The translations under genes and the position numbers were made by a program. Under the pieces are notes generated by a model that was not told the DNA's origin, did no database searches, and saw nothing but the letters and a program-made list of their open reading frames with translations. Shown here piece after piece: positions 51,350 to 59,662 of a stretch of DNA of 64,000 nt (positions within the stretch are counted from its first letter, which is position 1; each line of letters begins with the position of its first letter). This DNA is from Bog-756 sp963704585 (GTDB lineage Bacteria; Actinomycetota; Acidimicrobiia; Acidimicrobiales; RAAP-2). Where the stretch lies: positions 186,001 to 250,000 of the forward strand of contig OY969919.1 in assembly GCA_963704585.1 (NCBI GenBank). Direction: 5' to 3'.

Positions 51350-52645
51350 ATGCGCAGAGTCATGACGTCCCTCGCCGTGCTCGCCGCCACTCTGGTCGCG
51401 GCGCTCGGCATCCCCGCGGTCGCATCCGCAACGACCGGACCGACGCAGCTGATCCTTCCCGCGAACTTGCAGTTCGCGTATCTCGGGCACTGGTGCGGCG
51501 GGATCGGCATGCAGACCTTCGCGACCGGATTCGATCCGACGACCGGGTACCCGACGGGTGATGTCTTCCTTACGACGACATGCTCGAGCGGTGGCCGCGG
51601 CAGCCATCCCGACACCTTCACCGCCTGGGTGAGCGCCAGCTGGTACTACACCGGCTCGATCGTCTCGTCGTCACTGCTCTCGTCGACGCCCACCGTCGAT
51701 CCTGCGCTCACCGCATACGACGCCTACGGCAACGAGGTCACCAACGCCTCCAACAACGCCTTCGTCCAGCTGGCGTCCACGTTCAACCCGGCGCCGGTCG
51801 TGACGGGGCTCTCGGCGTCGATCGGGCCGGCCTCCGGAGGAACCTCGGTCACCATCTCCGGCTACGGGCTCACCGGCGCGACAGCGGTGTCGTTCGGTGG
51901 TGCTGTCGCGGTCAGCTTCACCGTCAACGGCGACACCTCGATCACCGCGGTCTCCCCGTCGACGGGCGCCGGCACGGTCGACGTGACGGTCACCACGGCC
52001 GGGGGTCCGAGCGCGACGGGCTCGGCAGACCAGTTCACCTTCGTTCCGCAGCCGAACGTCACCGCTCTCAGCCCGAACAGCGGGCCATTGACCGGACACA
52101 CCCCGGTTACGATCACGGGCACGGGGTTCACAGACGCGACGACGGTCGCCTTCGGCGGGACGCCCACGCAGTTCACCGTCGTGGACGACTCGACGATCGA
52201 CGCGGTCGCCCCGGTCGGTGAGGCTGTCGACTCCGCCGCGGTGACCGTGAGCTCGATCGGCGGGACGAGCCCTTCGACGCCGGCTGGCGTGTACAACTAC
52301 ACGGCGCCGGTGGTCTGCTCGAAGGTGAGCGGCACATTGGGAGGTTCGATCGCGATCGCCAAGTGCACGCCGAAGTCGAAGAGCAACGTGTCGGCCGTGC
52401 TCGATCCGACCGGGACCTTCTTCACCTGGGCGCCGAGCGGTCAGACCACCACAGTCTCCCTCAGCGCCCCGTACTCCCTTGGCCAGGGTGCGTGCCCGAA
52501 AGGGCACGTCGAGTGGGTCTACTCCGGGACCGTGACCGGCGGCACCTCGACCTACACGACGAACGGCGACCTCTTCGGCGCCGTGGCCTGTGCGTCGAAG
52601 ACGGGGGTCCTCTCGACCCTCAAGGGCTACACCACCACCTTCTGA
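51350..52645 (+). CDS. Secreted IPT/TIG-domain protein
   Basis: A 431-residue exported protein. Signal peptide with MTSLAVLAATLVAALGIPAV ending near residue 27 (ASA), an N-terminal domain of about 115 residues with two Cys, then two IPT/TIG immunoglobulin-like repeats (about 145-232, starting VVTGLSASIGPASGGTSVTI, and 234-318, starting NVTALSPNSGPLTGHTPVTI), and a C-terminal domain with four Cys. Likely a surface or secreted adhesin-like structural protein; no catalytic motif seen. Followed by a perfect 17-bp hairpin. Confidence 0.88.
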   Translation: MRRVMTSLAVLAATLVAALGIPAVASATTGPTQLILPANLQFAYLGHWCGGIGMQTFATGFDPTTGYPTGDVFLTTTCSSGGRGSHPDTFTAWVSASWYYTGSIVSSSLLSSTPTVDPALTAYDAYGNEVTNASNNAFVQLASTFNPAPVVTGLSASIGPASGGTSVTISGYGLTGATAVSFGGAVAVSFTVNGDTSITAVSPSTGAGTVDVTVTTAGGPSATGSADQFTFVPQPNVTALSPNSGPLTGHTPVTITGTGFTDATTVAFGGTPTQFTVVDDSTIDAVAPVGEAVDSAAVTVSSIGGTSPSTPAGVYNYTAPVVCSKVSGTLGGSIAIAKCTPKSKSNVSAVLDPTGTFFTWAPSGQTTTVSLSAPYSLGQGACPKGHVEWVYSGTVTGGTSTYTTNGDLFGAVACASKTGVLSTLKGYTTTF

Positions 52646-52651
52646 GGGACG

Positions 52652-52696
52652 CCACGCGTCCGGACGGGACAACGGACTCCCCGTCCGGACGCGTGG
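52652..52696. terminator. Bidirectional-looking terminator, perfect 17-bp stem
   Basis: Arms CCACGCGTCCGGACGGG (52652-52668) and CCCGTCCGGACGCGTGG (52680-52696) around an 11-base loop, six bases after the IPT/TIG stop and 62 bp from the end of the convergent reductase gene. Confidence 0.8.
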
Positions 52697-52757
52697 AGGG
52701 ATCCTCGGCTGTCGCGATCAGGGGCGCCGGTCGGCCGCGCCGGACCTCCGGACCGGC

Positions 52758-53375
52758 TCAGTCAGGGAGCGCGTACGAGCCGTAGCGGGCCGGTCCGTCG
52801 GGCACGTAGGTCGAGAGCACGACGCCTGTGCTCGTCGACCGGACGCCGGTGAGCCGGAGCGCCGACGGGGCCGCGCCGTCACGGAAGAGCTTCTTGCCGG
52901 TCCCGAGGTGCACCGGGAAGGTGAGCAGGCGGTACTCGTCGACGAGATCGTGCTCGATGAGGGTCTGCGCCATCCCGCCGCTCCCGTGGACCTGCAGCTC
53001 GCGACCCGGCAGCTCCTTGAGCTTCGCGACCTCGTCGGGCAGCGATCCCCGGACAAGCGTCGCGTGCTCCCACGCCACCGACGAGAGCGTGGTGGACGCC
53101 ACGTGCTTCGGCAGTCCGTTGAGCTTGGTCGCGATCGGGTTGTCCGGCTCGGTGACCTGCGGCCAGTGCGCGGCGAAGATCTCGTAGGTGCGCCGGCCGA
53201 GCAGGAAGGCGTCGGCCTCGGCGAACCATCCCGCCATCGCCTGCCCGAAGTCGGCATCCCCGTAGGGGAACGACCATCCGCCGTGCTCGAAGCCGCCGTC
53301 GGGGTCCTCGTCGGGGCCACCCGGGGCCTGGACGACGCCGTCGACCGTCATGAAGGCGTGCAGCGTGAGTCTCAT
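52758..53375 (-). CDS. Dihydrofolate-reductase-like (RibD C-terminal) protein
   Basis: A 205-residue protein of the DHFR-like/RibD_C superfamily. MRLTLHAFMTVDGVVQAPGG opens the fold, LLGRRTYEIFAAHW is the conserved GRxTYE motif, and LQVHGSGGMAQTLIEHDLVDEYRL the NADPH-binding helix and strand. Many actinobacterial paralogues are NADPH-dependent reductases of unknown substrate. ATG 53375 has GGAGGA just upstream; a longer frame is not supported. It stands alone after the CDF gene on the same strand. Confidence 0.9.
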   Translation of the reverse strand: MRLTLHAFMTVDGVVQAPGGPDEDPDGGFEHGGWSFPYGDADFGQAMAGWFAEADAFLLGRRTYEIFAAHWPQVTEPDNPIATKLNGLPKHVASTTLSSVAWEHATLVRGSLPDEVAKLKELPGRELQVHGSGGMAQTLIEHDLVDEYRLLTFPVHLGTGKKLFRDGAAPSALRLTGVRSTSTGVVLSTYVPDGPARYGSYALPD

Positions 53376-53438
53376 AGTCCTCCTCCGTGTCTTCCGTGCA
53401 TCCTGACCCACACGGACGGCCACCGCCCGGTCGGCACA

Positions 53439-54494
53439 TCACCCGCTGTCGGGCTCACGACGGTGATGGGCGGTGACCGCGTGTGGGTCCCGTCCGGTGA
53501 CTCCGCTCGGATCGGTGTGGACGATCACCTCGCTGAGACTCGGGTTCGCGTGCAGGAGGGCGTGCGATGCCGCCTCGGCGATGTCGTGGGCGCCCGTCAC
53601 GCTCAGCTCGCTCGAGACCTCGATGCGGATGGCGGCGTGCAGACGGTGGCCGACCCATCGAATCTGCACGCGGCCGCACTCTTCGACTCCCGGGATGCCG
53701 GCGACCACGCGCTCCACGGATGACACCAACTCGGGGTCGACGGCGTCCATGAGCCGTTCCCCCACGCTCCGAGCCGCGTGGACCAGGACGACCAGGATGA
53801 AAGCGGTGACCACGAGCCCGACGATCGGGTCCGCTCGCTCGAATCCGAGCGCCGTGGCGACCGCGCCGATCAGAACCGCGCAGCTGGTGATGCCGTCCGC
53901 ACGTGCATGGCTGCCGTCCGCGACGAGGGCCGCCGATCCGATGCGTCTTCCGACCGTGAGGCGGTAGCGGGCGACGGCCTCGTTGCCCACGATGCCCACG
54001 ATCGCCGCCGCCATGACGAAGGGGAGGTGGTGCACGGTTGCGGGGTGGAGCAGACGATCGATCGCCTGCCAAGCGGTCAGCGCGGCCGAAAGGGCGATGA
54101 GCAGCACCACGACGATTCCCGCGAGGTCCTCCGCCCGTCCGTAGCCGTAGGTGAACCGTCGCGTCGGCGCGCGACGTCCGATCGAGAACGCGAGCCAGAG
54201 TGGCACGGCCGTGAGGGCGTCCGACGCGTTGTGCAGGGCCTCGCCCAACAGCGCCACCGAACCGCTGAAGGAGACGATGACCGCTTGGATCGCGGTGGTG
54301 GCCGCGAGGACGGCGAAGGAGATCTTGACCGCACGGATCCCCTGGGCACTTCCCTCCAGCGCATGGTCGATGCTGTCGGAGGGGTCGTGCCGGTGGTGCA
54401 CGAGCCCACCGAACCGCCGGATGCGATGCCGGTGGACGTGGCTGTGCTCGTCCTCGTCACCGTGCGCCTGACGTTCCGGTCCTGGGGAGGCCAC
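53439..54494 (-). CDS. Cation diffusion facilitator (CDF) transporter
   Basis: Membrane divalent-metal/proton antiporter of about 351 residues. A His/Asp/Glu-rich N-terminus (HGDEDEHSHVHRHR) is typical for metal binding; six helices follow, with the metal sites in HNASDALTAV and ADGSHARADGITS. The C-terminal cytosolic domain (VQIRWVGHRLHAAIRIEVSS) is the usual ferredoxin-like fold. A GTG at 54533 would add 13 residues but lies inside the terminator hairpin of the next gene; GTG 54494, six bases after a CACAAT -10-like element, is preferred. Metal specificity (Zn, Co or Fe) not predictable. Confidence 0.9.
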   Translation of the reverse strand: MASPGPERQAHGDEDEHSHVHRHRIRRFGGLVHHRHDPSDSIDHALEGSAQGIRAVKISFAVLAATTAIQAVIVSFSGSVALLGEALHNASDALTAVPLWLAFSIGRRAPTRRFTYGYGRAEDLAGIVVVLLIALSAALTAWQAIDRLLHPATVHHLPFVMAAAIVGIVGNEAVARYRLTVGRRIGSAALVADGSHARADGITSCAVLIGAVATALGFERADPIVGLVVTAFILVVLVHAARSVGERLMDAVDPELVSSVERVVAGIPGVEECGRVQIRWVGHRLHAAIRIEVSSELSVTGAHDIAEAASHALLHANPSLSEVIVHTDPSGVTGRDPHAVTAHHRREPDSG

Positions 54495-54516
54495 CCGGCC
54501 ATTGTGGCCAATCGCA

Positions 54517-54550
54517 GATGCGGGCGGGGGCACCGTGCCCCGCCCGCATC
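54517..54550 (-). terminator. Terminator of the secreted-protein gene
   Basis: Perfect 13-bp stem GATGCGGGCGGGG / CCCCGCCCGCATC with an 8-base loop, 24 bp past the stop of the minus-strand gene at 54575. It also separates that gene from the CDF gene and argues against the upstream CDF start. Confidence 0.75.
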
Positions 54551-54574
54551 GTACGGATCAGGCCGTCGTGCGGA

Positions 54575-55531
54575 TCAGGTGACCGTGAGAGGCGCGGTCG
54601 CGGTGAGGGTGAGCGTGAAGATTTGGACCTTCGCCGTCTCGGCGACCGTGACGGTATGGACCCCGGTCGTCACGTGCTTCGGCACGGTGAAGGTTCCGCT
54701 CAGCTTGGGTGGCGTGAGGACCGGTGGGTTGTACACGGCAGGCGTGATGTTGACCGTCGCCGGAACCACGACGTGCACACGGGAGAGTGTGACGTTGATG
54801 GAGGACGGCGGGGGCGTCCCACCCGTGAGCAGCGCCGCAAGTGCCGTGAGCGTGGCGAGCCACCAGAACGTCGTGGCCCCCGGTGCATCGCTGACGGTCA
54901 CCGTCTGGCCGTGCGTCGCGGTGGCCGTCGAGAGCGCGAGGGTCGGGCTGGGCGGGAACAGGGGATCCCCGGCGAACTCCACGAGGGAGCTGGCTGCCGC
55001 CACCGGCTTGAACGTGGTGAGATCGATCGTCGCGATCGCGCAGCCGATGAGTCCGGCGTTGATCTGCGCCGTGCTCGGCGGACAGGTCGCGTTCGGATCG
55101 GGCGCGTTCGACGTCGGCAGGGTGTAGGTCACGTTCAAGTTCCCCGACATGTCGGAGAATGGGAAGGTGAGGGCGGCCGGGTTGATCTCCGGCAGCGCGG
55201 CGAGCACCGCGAGCAGACCCGGGAGCGAGAGCACCTGGCCGGTGAGGAGGGGCTTCGCCGCGGGATCGACGGCGAGCAGCAGGCTGGTTTCCATCATCAG
55301 GTACGGGTGGTTCGGCGCGAGCCCCGTGCACTTGATGACGACCTTGTCCCCGGGCTTCTGGTTGAGGACGATCCCCAGCGTGCCACCACCGTCGAAGGTG
55401 CACGCCGGACCGCTCGTTGCCGCACCGGCCGATGACGCGTTTGCGCCCGCTGCCGCGACCGCGCCGATGCACGCGCTCGCGACGAGCGAGAGGGACAGCA
55501 AGATGCGGATGACGCGATGTCGAACTGCCAT
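54575..55531 (-). CDS. Secreted protein of unknown function
   Basis: A 318-residue exported protein with signal peptide (RVIRILLSLSLVASACIGAV), Ala/Ser-rich junction and a mature part rich in Thr, Pro, Ala and Leu. One hydrophobic segment near residue 222 (WWLATLTALAALLTGG) may insert in the membrane. It has CTFDGGGTLGIVLNQKPGD near the start of the mature domain and ends with a Thr/Val-rich beta segment. No family recognised; the style is like secreted proteins at 12.1 and 51.4 kb. Ends in a strong hairpin. Confidence 0.8.
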   Translation of the reverse strand: MAVRHRVIRILLSLSLVASACIGAVAAAGANASSAGAATSGPACTFDGGGTLGIVLNQKPGDKVVIKCTGLAPNHPYLMMETSLLLAVDPAAKPLLTGQVLSLPGLLAVLAALPEINPAALTFPFSDMSGNLNVTYTLPTSNAPDPNATCPPSTAQINAGLIGCAIATIDLTTFKPVAAASSLVEFAGDPLFPPSPTLALSTATATHGQTVTVSDAPGATTFWWLATLTALAALLTGGTPPPSSINVTLSRVHVVVPATVNITPAVYNPPVLTPPKLSGTFTVPKHVTTGVHTVTVAETAKVQIFTLTLTATAPLTVT

Positions 55532-55811
55532 GGATCACACCCCCGTGAGGCAATCGCCTCGGTTCGATCAGACGGCGCACACGCGGTGACCGTCGCGGCT
55601 CATGGTAAGTCGGCGACCATTCTGCCTCAAAGGAACTCGGCGCAAACATCCGAATATCGCGCGATGCGTCGCGACGACGAACCGAACGTTCGATCGGTTC
55701 TGGCACCGTTCATGCCGTCTTGCGGTGTTCGAGACGTGCACGCTCAGTCAGCGGACGCGCTTGGCGCGCCGGAACGGACGCGCCGCGCAACCGAACGCGC
55801 GCGTGGTGCGG
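55532..55811 (-). other. Intergenic region without a supported gene
   Basis: About 280 bp between the secreted-protein start and the end of the aldo/keto reductase gene. It holds the promoter region of the secreted-protein gene and a CGAACGTTCG palindrome (about 55680) flanked by GAACCG and CGGTTC. No coding frame is convincing. Confidence 0.5.
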
Positions 55812-56798
55812 TCAGCCGTGCTGCCAGACGCGACTGGAGAGCGTCACGCGTCCGGGGAGCGCTGCCGTGTCGAGCTCGGCGAGCTCGTCTTCGTCGAGAT
55901 GCCAGCCGAGCGCGCCCGCGTTCTCCTCGGCCTGCGTGCGGTTCTTCGCCCCGGGGATGGGCACGGCGCCCTTGGCGATGACCCAGTTGAGGGCCACCTG
56001 TCCGGGGGTCTTGCCGTCGTGGCGCCCCCCGACACGCCGCAGAGCGTCGACGACCTGCTCGACGACGGCCATCGGGTGGTTGGAGAAGGTCCGTTTGCCC
56101 GGCGGGGGATTGGACGCCGAGTACTTGCCCGTCAGTCGGCCCTGACCGATGGGGGAGTAGGCGAGGGGCAGGACGCCGAGCTCCGCGCAGGTGGCGAGAA
56201 GACCGCTCGTCTCGGGTGCTCGGCGCAGGAGGGAGAACTCGACCTGGTTGGTGGCGAGCCGGAGCCCTCGCTTCTCGAGCGCCGCGGCGATCGCCCGGGT
56301 CTCGGCGACCGAGTAGTTCGAGACGCCGACCGCCTTCACCAGTCCCGCGGCGTGAGCGGCGGCGAGCGCATCGGCCATCGCCTCGTGCCCGCGCAGACTG
56401 ATCGGACCGTGGATCTGGTAGAGATCGACGCTCGAGACGCCGAGTCGGTCGAGCGATGCCCGGAGCGAGCGGAGCAGTGCGCCGTGCACGCCGACCTTCC
56501 ATGGCGACGGCATGAACTTGGTCGCGAGCACGACCCGGGACGCTCGTGCGCCGTCGCCCGCGAGGAGGCCGCCGATGATCCGTTCGCTCTCGCCCTTTCC
56601 GTAGACCTCGGCGGTGTCGAAGAGCACGACGCCGGCATCGATCGACGCCTCCCATGCATCCTTGATGGATTCGAGAGTCAGCGAGCCGTCGTAGCCTCCC
56701 ATGCCCCAGGTCGAGCGGTCGCCCCACGCCCAGGTCCCCACCCCGAGCAGTGGTAGCGAGACCTCGTCTCCGGCAAGGACGTGGTGCTCCGGTGGCAT
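55812..56798 (-). CDS. Aldo/keto reductase
   Basis: NADPH-dependent oxidoreductase with (beta/alpha)8 fold, 328 residues. GVGTWAWGDRSTWG starts the barrel; FDTAEVYGKGESERI holds the catalytic Asp and Tyr, LATKFMPSPW the Lys, and LYQIHGPIS the His. GVSNYSVAETRA and VPIPGAKNRTQAEENAGAL are the usual C-terminal signatures. Closest in style to the plant chloroplast/actinobacterial AKR group. ATG 56798 is six bases after TACCGT, leaderless. Substrate unknown. Confidence 0.92.
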   Translation of the reverse strand: MPPEHHVLAGDEVSLPLLGVGTWAWGDRSTWGMGGYDGSLTLESIKDAWEASIDAGVVLFDTAEVYGKGESERIIGGLLAGDGARASRVVLATKFMPSPWKVGVHGALLRSLRASLDRLGVSSVDLYQIHGPISLRGHEAMADALAAAHAAGLVKAVGVSNYSVAETRAIAAALEKRGLRLATNQVEFSLLRRAPETSGLLATCAELGVLPLAYSPIGQGRLTGKYSASNPPPGKRTFSNHPMAVVEQVVDALRRVGGRHDGKTPGQVALNWVIAKGAVPIPGAKNRTQAEENAGALGWHLDEDELAELDTAALPGRVTLSSRVWQHG

Positions 56799-56804
56799 GG
56801 CCGT

Positions 56805-56810
56805 ACGGTA
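56805..56810 (-). promoter_or_regulatory. Leaderless -10 element of the aldo/keto reductase gene
   Basis: TACCGT on the minus strand, six bases before ATG 56798. Confidence 0.5.
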
Positions 56811-56890
56811 CCCGGTCGTACCTCGGCCCGAGCGGTGTCCGACCATGGCTCCGACCTCAAGTCGCCGCAGGGACGCTCCGATACCGCGTC

Positions 56891-57145
56891 GTGCACGATC
56901 GCCGGGTCAACAAGGACGCCCGCCGGACCCTCAACGAGCGGCGGGGCGGCGGGAGCGGCTCGCCGGTCGATCCTCGGCCGGTCAGCCTCCCGGCGCCGTC
57001 GGGGACCGCAGGGCGGGACGGCATCTCCGAGGAGCTCCTCCGGCTCGGCTACCTCCGGCAGACCGGCGTGCTGAGCGACGACGAGTTCGACGCGATCAAG
57101 AGCCGCCTGCTCGACGGCTACTGGACCGATCCGGCGTCGGCCTGA
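56891..57145 (+). CDS. Small SHOCT-domain protein
   Basis: An 84-residue frame whose C-terminal 40 residues are a SHOCT domain (LRLGYLRQTGVLSDDEFDAI followed by KSRLLDG); the N-terminal half is Arg/Gly/Pro-rich and probably unstructured. GTG 56891 is a best guess; a longer frame up to 56750 overlaps the opposite gene and is unlikely. No ribosome binding site is clear. Second SHOCT protein in the window; function unknown. Confidence 0.6.
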   Translation: MHDRRVNKDARRTLNERRGGGSGSPVDPRPVSLPAPSGTAGRDGISEELLRLGYLRQTGVLSDDEFDAIKSRLLDGYWTDPASA

Positions 57146-57540
57146 GCGTCGGCCTCACCGTCGGCCCGACCTCGCGGGGCCCGTCGAGGCCCGTCACGTG
57201 CAGCTCACAGGACCAGAGTCGAAGGCGACGCGTCCCGACCTGTGCAGTGCCGGTCCACCGCACCGGCTCCGGGCAGTCCGTGGGGGTGTCGACCCGGTAG
57301 CCGGCCGACCGGCGCACCATCCGCCAGCAGGCGCCCGGCTCGGCACGTACGGCGTTCGCGTAATGGTCACCGTGGTCGATGGCGACACCGTACGCCCGGG
57401 ATGGGACAGGTGCCCGGTGCTGGTGTCGCCCGATGGCGGACCCTGGTCGTGGCCGCGTAGTCTGCTGGCACCGAAACTGCGCCCGTGCGGCGGTGCGTGT
57501 CCTTCGTGGCCGCCCGCGGTACCGGGAGGGGGAGCCGTCG
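57146..57540 (+). other. Intergenic stretch, promoter of small membrane protein
   Basis: About 395 bp without a recognisable gene. Near its end TAGTCT (57458-57463) is a plausible -10 for the small protein at 57541, giving a leader of about 70 nt. Open frames here on both strands look like GC artefacts. Confidence 0.45.
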
Positions 57541-57714
57541 ATGTTGATCTGGATGGTGATGGCGATCGCACTCGTGGTGATCGTCCTCGGTGGGTTCGTC
57601 GGTCGGAGCCGTCAGGTCCGGCGACGTGATGAGGCAGTGCACAACGCGCCGCACCACACGACCCATCACGGCAAGGGCGCCCACAACTCGCGGGGACGCG
57701 GCCGCGGGCACTGA
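57541..57714 (+). CDS. Small membrane protein with His-rich tail
   Basis: A 57-residue protein: one helix (MLIWMVMAIALVVIVLGGFV), then basic residues and a tail with HHTTHHGKGAH that could bind metal. GGGAGGGGGAG just upstream of ATG 57541 is a strong ribosome binding site, which is the main reason for calling it. No family known. It ends 24 bp before the end of the convergent amidohydrolase gene. Confidence 0.6.
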   Translation: MLIWMVMAIALVVIVLGGFVGRSRQVRRRDEAVHNAPHHTTHHGKGAHNSRGRGRGH

Positions 57715-57738
57715 CCTCCGGGTCGACGGCGGTCCCGG

Positions 57739-58929
57739 TCAGGACGGCTGCAGGGTCAGCAGCCCGCGGACGTTGTCGTGGAGGATCTTGCGACGGTCCG
57801 CGGCGTCGAAGGACTTGAGCTCGCGCACGTAGTCGATCGGCTCGGGAAGCGCCTCGATATGTGGCCAGTCCGAGCCGAAGATCACCCGGTCCGGACCCAT
57901 GCACTCGGTGACCTCTTCGACGTCGTCCTCCCAGAAGGGGTTGATCCAGACGTGGCGGCGGAAGAGCTCGATCGGGTCCTCCTTCCAGTAGCCGGGCATC
58001 TTGGAGGACGTCGACCGTACCTTGCGGATGAGATCGGGTAGGAACTGCGCGCCGTTCTCGACCGACGCAATGCGGAGGTTCGGGAACCGCAGGAGGTGGT
58101 TCTCGAAGATGAGGGTGAGCAGGTAGTCGCGGATCGCCTGTTCGATCGCGAACGACTTGATCGAGGGCTTCCACCCGCCCGAGAAGGTGGCGGCGAACCC
58201 CTCGGGTGCGTACCCGTTGGTCGAGACCCCGCCGTCCGACGCGTGGACGACGACAGTGACGCCCGCATCGTTGGCCGTCGACCAGAAGCCGTCGAAGACC
58301 GGATCGAACGGGTTGCGGCGGCCCTCGACGGTGGTCGGCGCGGCCGGGCGCATCACGATCATCCTCGCTCCGCCGTCGAGCGCCCAGGTGAGCTCCTCCA
58401 CGGCCCACGCCGGGTCGGCGAGCGTCAGGTACGGGGCGGTGAAGATCCGGCCTTCGTGCTCGAATCCCCAATCCTCGACGAGCCATCGGTTGAAGGCTCG
58501 GAAGAGCTGGCAGACCGCCCACGGATCGTGGACCAGGGCCTCCTCGTAGATCATGCCGAGGGTGGGGAAGAGGAGGCAGCCGGCGAGACCCTGCCCGTCG
58601 AGGGTGGCGAGCCGTGCCGCCGGATCGCGGTACGCGGGGCGGACGGCCTCGCGCTGCGAAAGGAACTCCATCGGGTTCCGTCCCTCGGGATTCCCGCGGA
58701 AATAGTCGTGCAGCGCGCCGGGGAGCGCGACGGGATCGAAGGTCGGATTGGTGACCGCACGGCTCACCCGGCCGCCGATCACGTGATAGCGCCGGTCGTT
58801 GATCGTGCACCACTGGATGACCCGCGGACCGAGTGCCGGGTCGAGGTGGCGGGTGAAGGCGTCGACCGCCTCGTAGTAGTGGTTGTCCGCGTCGAAGACC
58901 GGGTGGTCGAGATCTCCGGCATCGCTCAT
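57739..58929 (-). CDS. Amidohydrolase-2 family metal-dependent hydrolase
   Basis: A 396-residue TIM-barrel enzyme of the amidohydrolase-2 (ACMSD-like) group. DHPVFDADNHYYEAVDAF carries the DxxNH/DxH-like start, TVVVHASDGGVS a metal-site His, and DRVIFGSDWPHIEALPEP the conserved SDWPH near the C-terminus. Such proteins hydrolyse or decarboxylate cyclic substrates, and this kind is abundant in actinobacteria. AGGAGG five bases before ATG 58929 defines the start. Substrate unknown. Confidence 0.9.
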   Translation of the reverse strand: MSDAGDLDHPVFDADNHYYEAVDAFTRHLDPALGPRVIQWCTINDRRYHVIGGRVSRAVTNPTFDPVALPGALHDYFRGNPEGRNPMEFLSQREAVRPAYRDPAARLATLDGQGLAGCLLFPTLGMIYEEALVHDPWAVCQLFRAFNRWLVEDWGFEHEGRIFTAPYLTLADPAWAVEELTWALDGGARMIVMRPAAPTTVEGRRNPFDPVFDGFWSTANDAGVTVVVHASDGGVSTNGYAPEGFAATFSGGWKPSIKSFAIEQAIRDYLLTLIFENHLLRFPNLRIASVENGAQFLPDLIRKVRSTSSKMPGYWKEDPIELFRRHVWINPFWEDDVEEVTECMGPDRVIFGSDWPHIEALPEPIDYVRELKSFDAADRRKILHDNVRGLLTLQPS

Positions 58930-59048
58930 GGTCGGCCTCCTGGTGGCTGCAGCCCGCGATATGCGCTCCATCCTACGGCGCCTGTCCCACGGTGCCTGTC
59001 GGTGATGGCACGGAGCCACGACAGCCGGGCCGCGCCGATCGGGTGCCG

Positions 59049-59054
59049 TAGGGT
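59049..59054 (+). promoter_or_regulatory. Leaderless -10 element of the carbonic-anhydrase-like gene
   Basis: TAGGGT, six bases before ATG 59061. Confidence 0.55.
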
Positions 59055-59060
59055 TCCCGC

Positions 59061-59579
59061 ATGGCCATCTACCGCCTCGGCGATCTCGTCCCCACCGTCC
59101 ATCCCGAGGCGTACGTGCATCCCGACGCGGTGCTCATCGGCGCCGTCACGATCGGCTCGGAGTCGACGGTTTGGCCCGGCGCGGTCCTCCGTGCCGACTA
59201 CGGCACGGTCACGATCGGCGCGCGCACGTCGGTCCAGGACGGGTCGGTCCTCCACGCAGGCCCCGGCTTCCCGACGACCATCGGGGACGGGTGTGTCGTC
59301 GGCCATCTCGCCCACCTCGAAGGGTGCACCGTCGAGGACAACGTCCTCATCGGCTCCGGCTCGATCGTGCTCCACCACGCGGTGGTGGGAACCGGCGCGA
59401 CCGTCGGCGCGAACGCGGTCGTGCCCAACCGCATGCACGTGCCGTCCGGTGCGCTCGCGCTCGGCGTGCCCGCCACGATCCGCCCGGACGCGTCACACCT
59501 GATCATCATCCAGACCGCCGCCGCCGAGTACGTCGCGAACGGCCGTCGTTACCGTGAGGAGCTCGAGCGCGTCGACTGA
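59061..59579 (+). CDS. Gamma-carbonic-anhydrase-like hexapeptide protein
   Basis: A 172-residue left-handed beta-helix protein of the YrdA/PaaY/CaiE family. Repeated hexapeptides (AVLIGAVTIGSESTVWPGAV, TVTIGARTSVQDGS, TVEDNVLIGSGSIV) form the helix; VLHAGP, GHLAHLEG and VLHHAVVG supply the His ligands of the trimer metal site. Either carbonic anhydrase or a CoA-ester-related function. Leaderless start at 59061; it ends just before the corA gene. Confidence 0.92.
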   Translation: MAIYRLGDLVPTVHPEAYVHPDAVLIGAVTIGSESTVWPGAVLRADYGTVTIGARTSVQDGSVLHAGPGFPTTIGDGCVVGHLAHLEGCTVEDNVLIGSGSIVLHHAVVGTGATVGANAVVPNRMHVPSGALALGVPATIRPDASHLIIIQTAAAEYVANGRRYREELERVD

Positions 59580-59662
59580 GCACCGCCGCGACCGTGTGCC
59601 CGGGGTCGGCGCGGGCACGGCCCATCCACGTGGCCTTCGTGCGAGGAGGGCAGACTCGCGGC

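Noticed and set aside
55670..55710. LexA/SOS box near CGAACGTTCG
   Set aside because: GAAC and GTTC are not at the four-base spacing of the actinobacterial SOS box in a usable promoter position, and neighbouring genes are not SOS genes.
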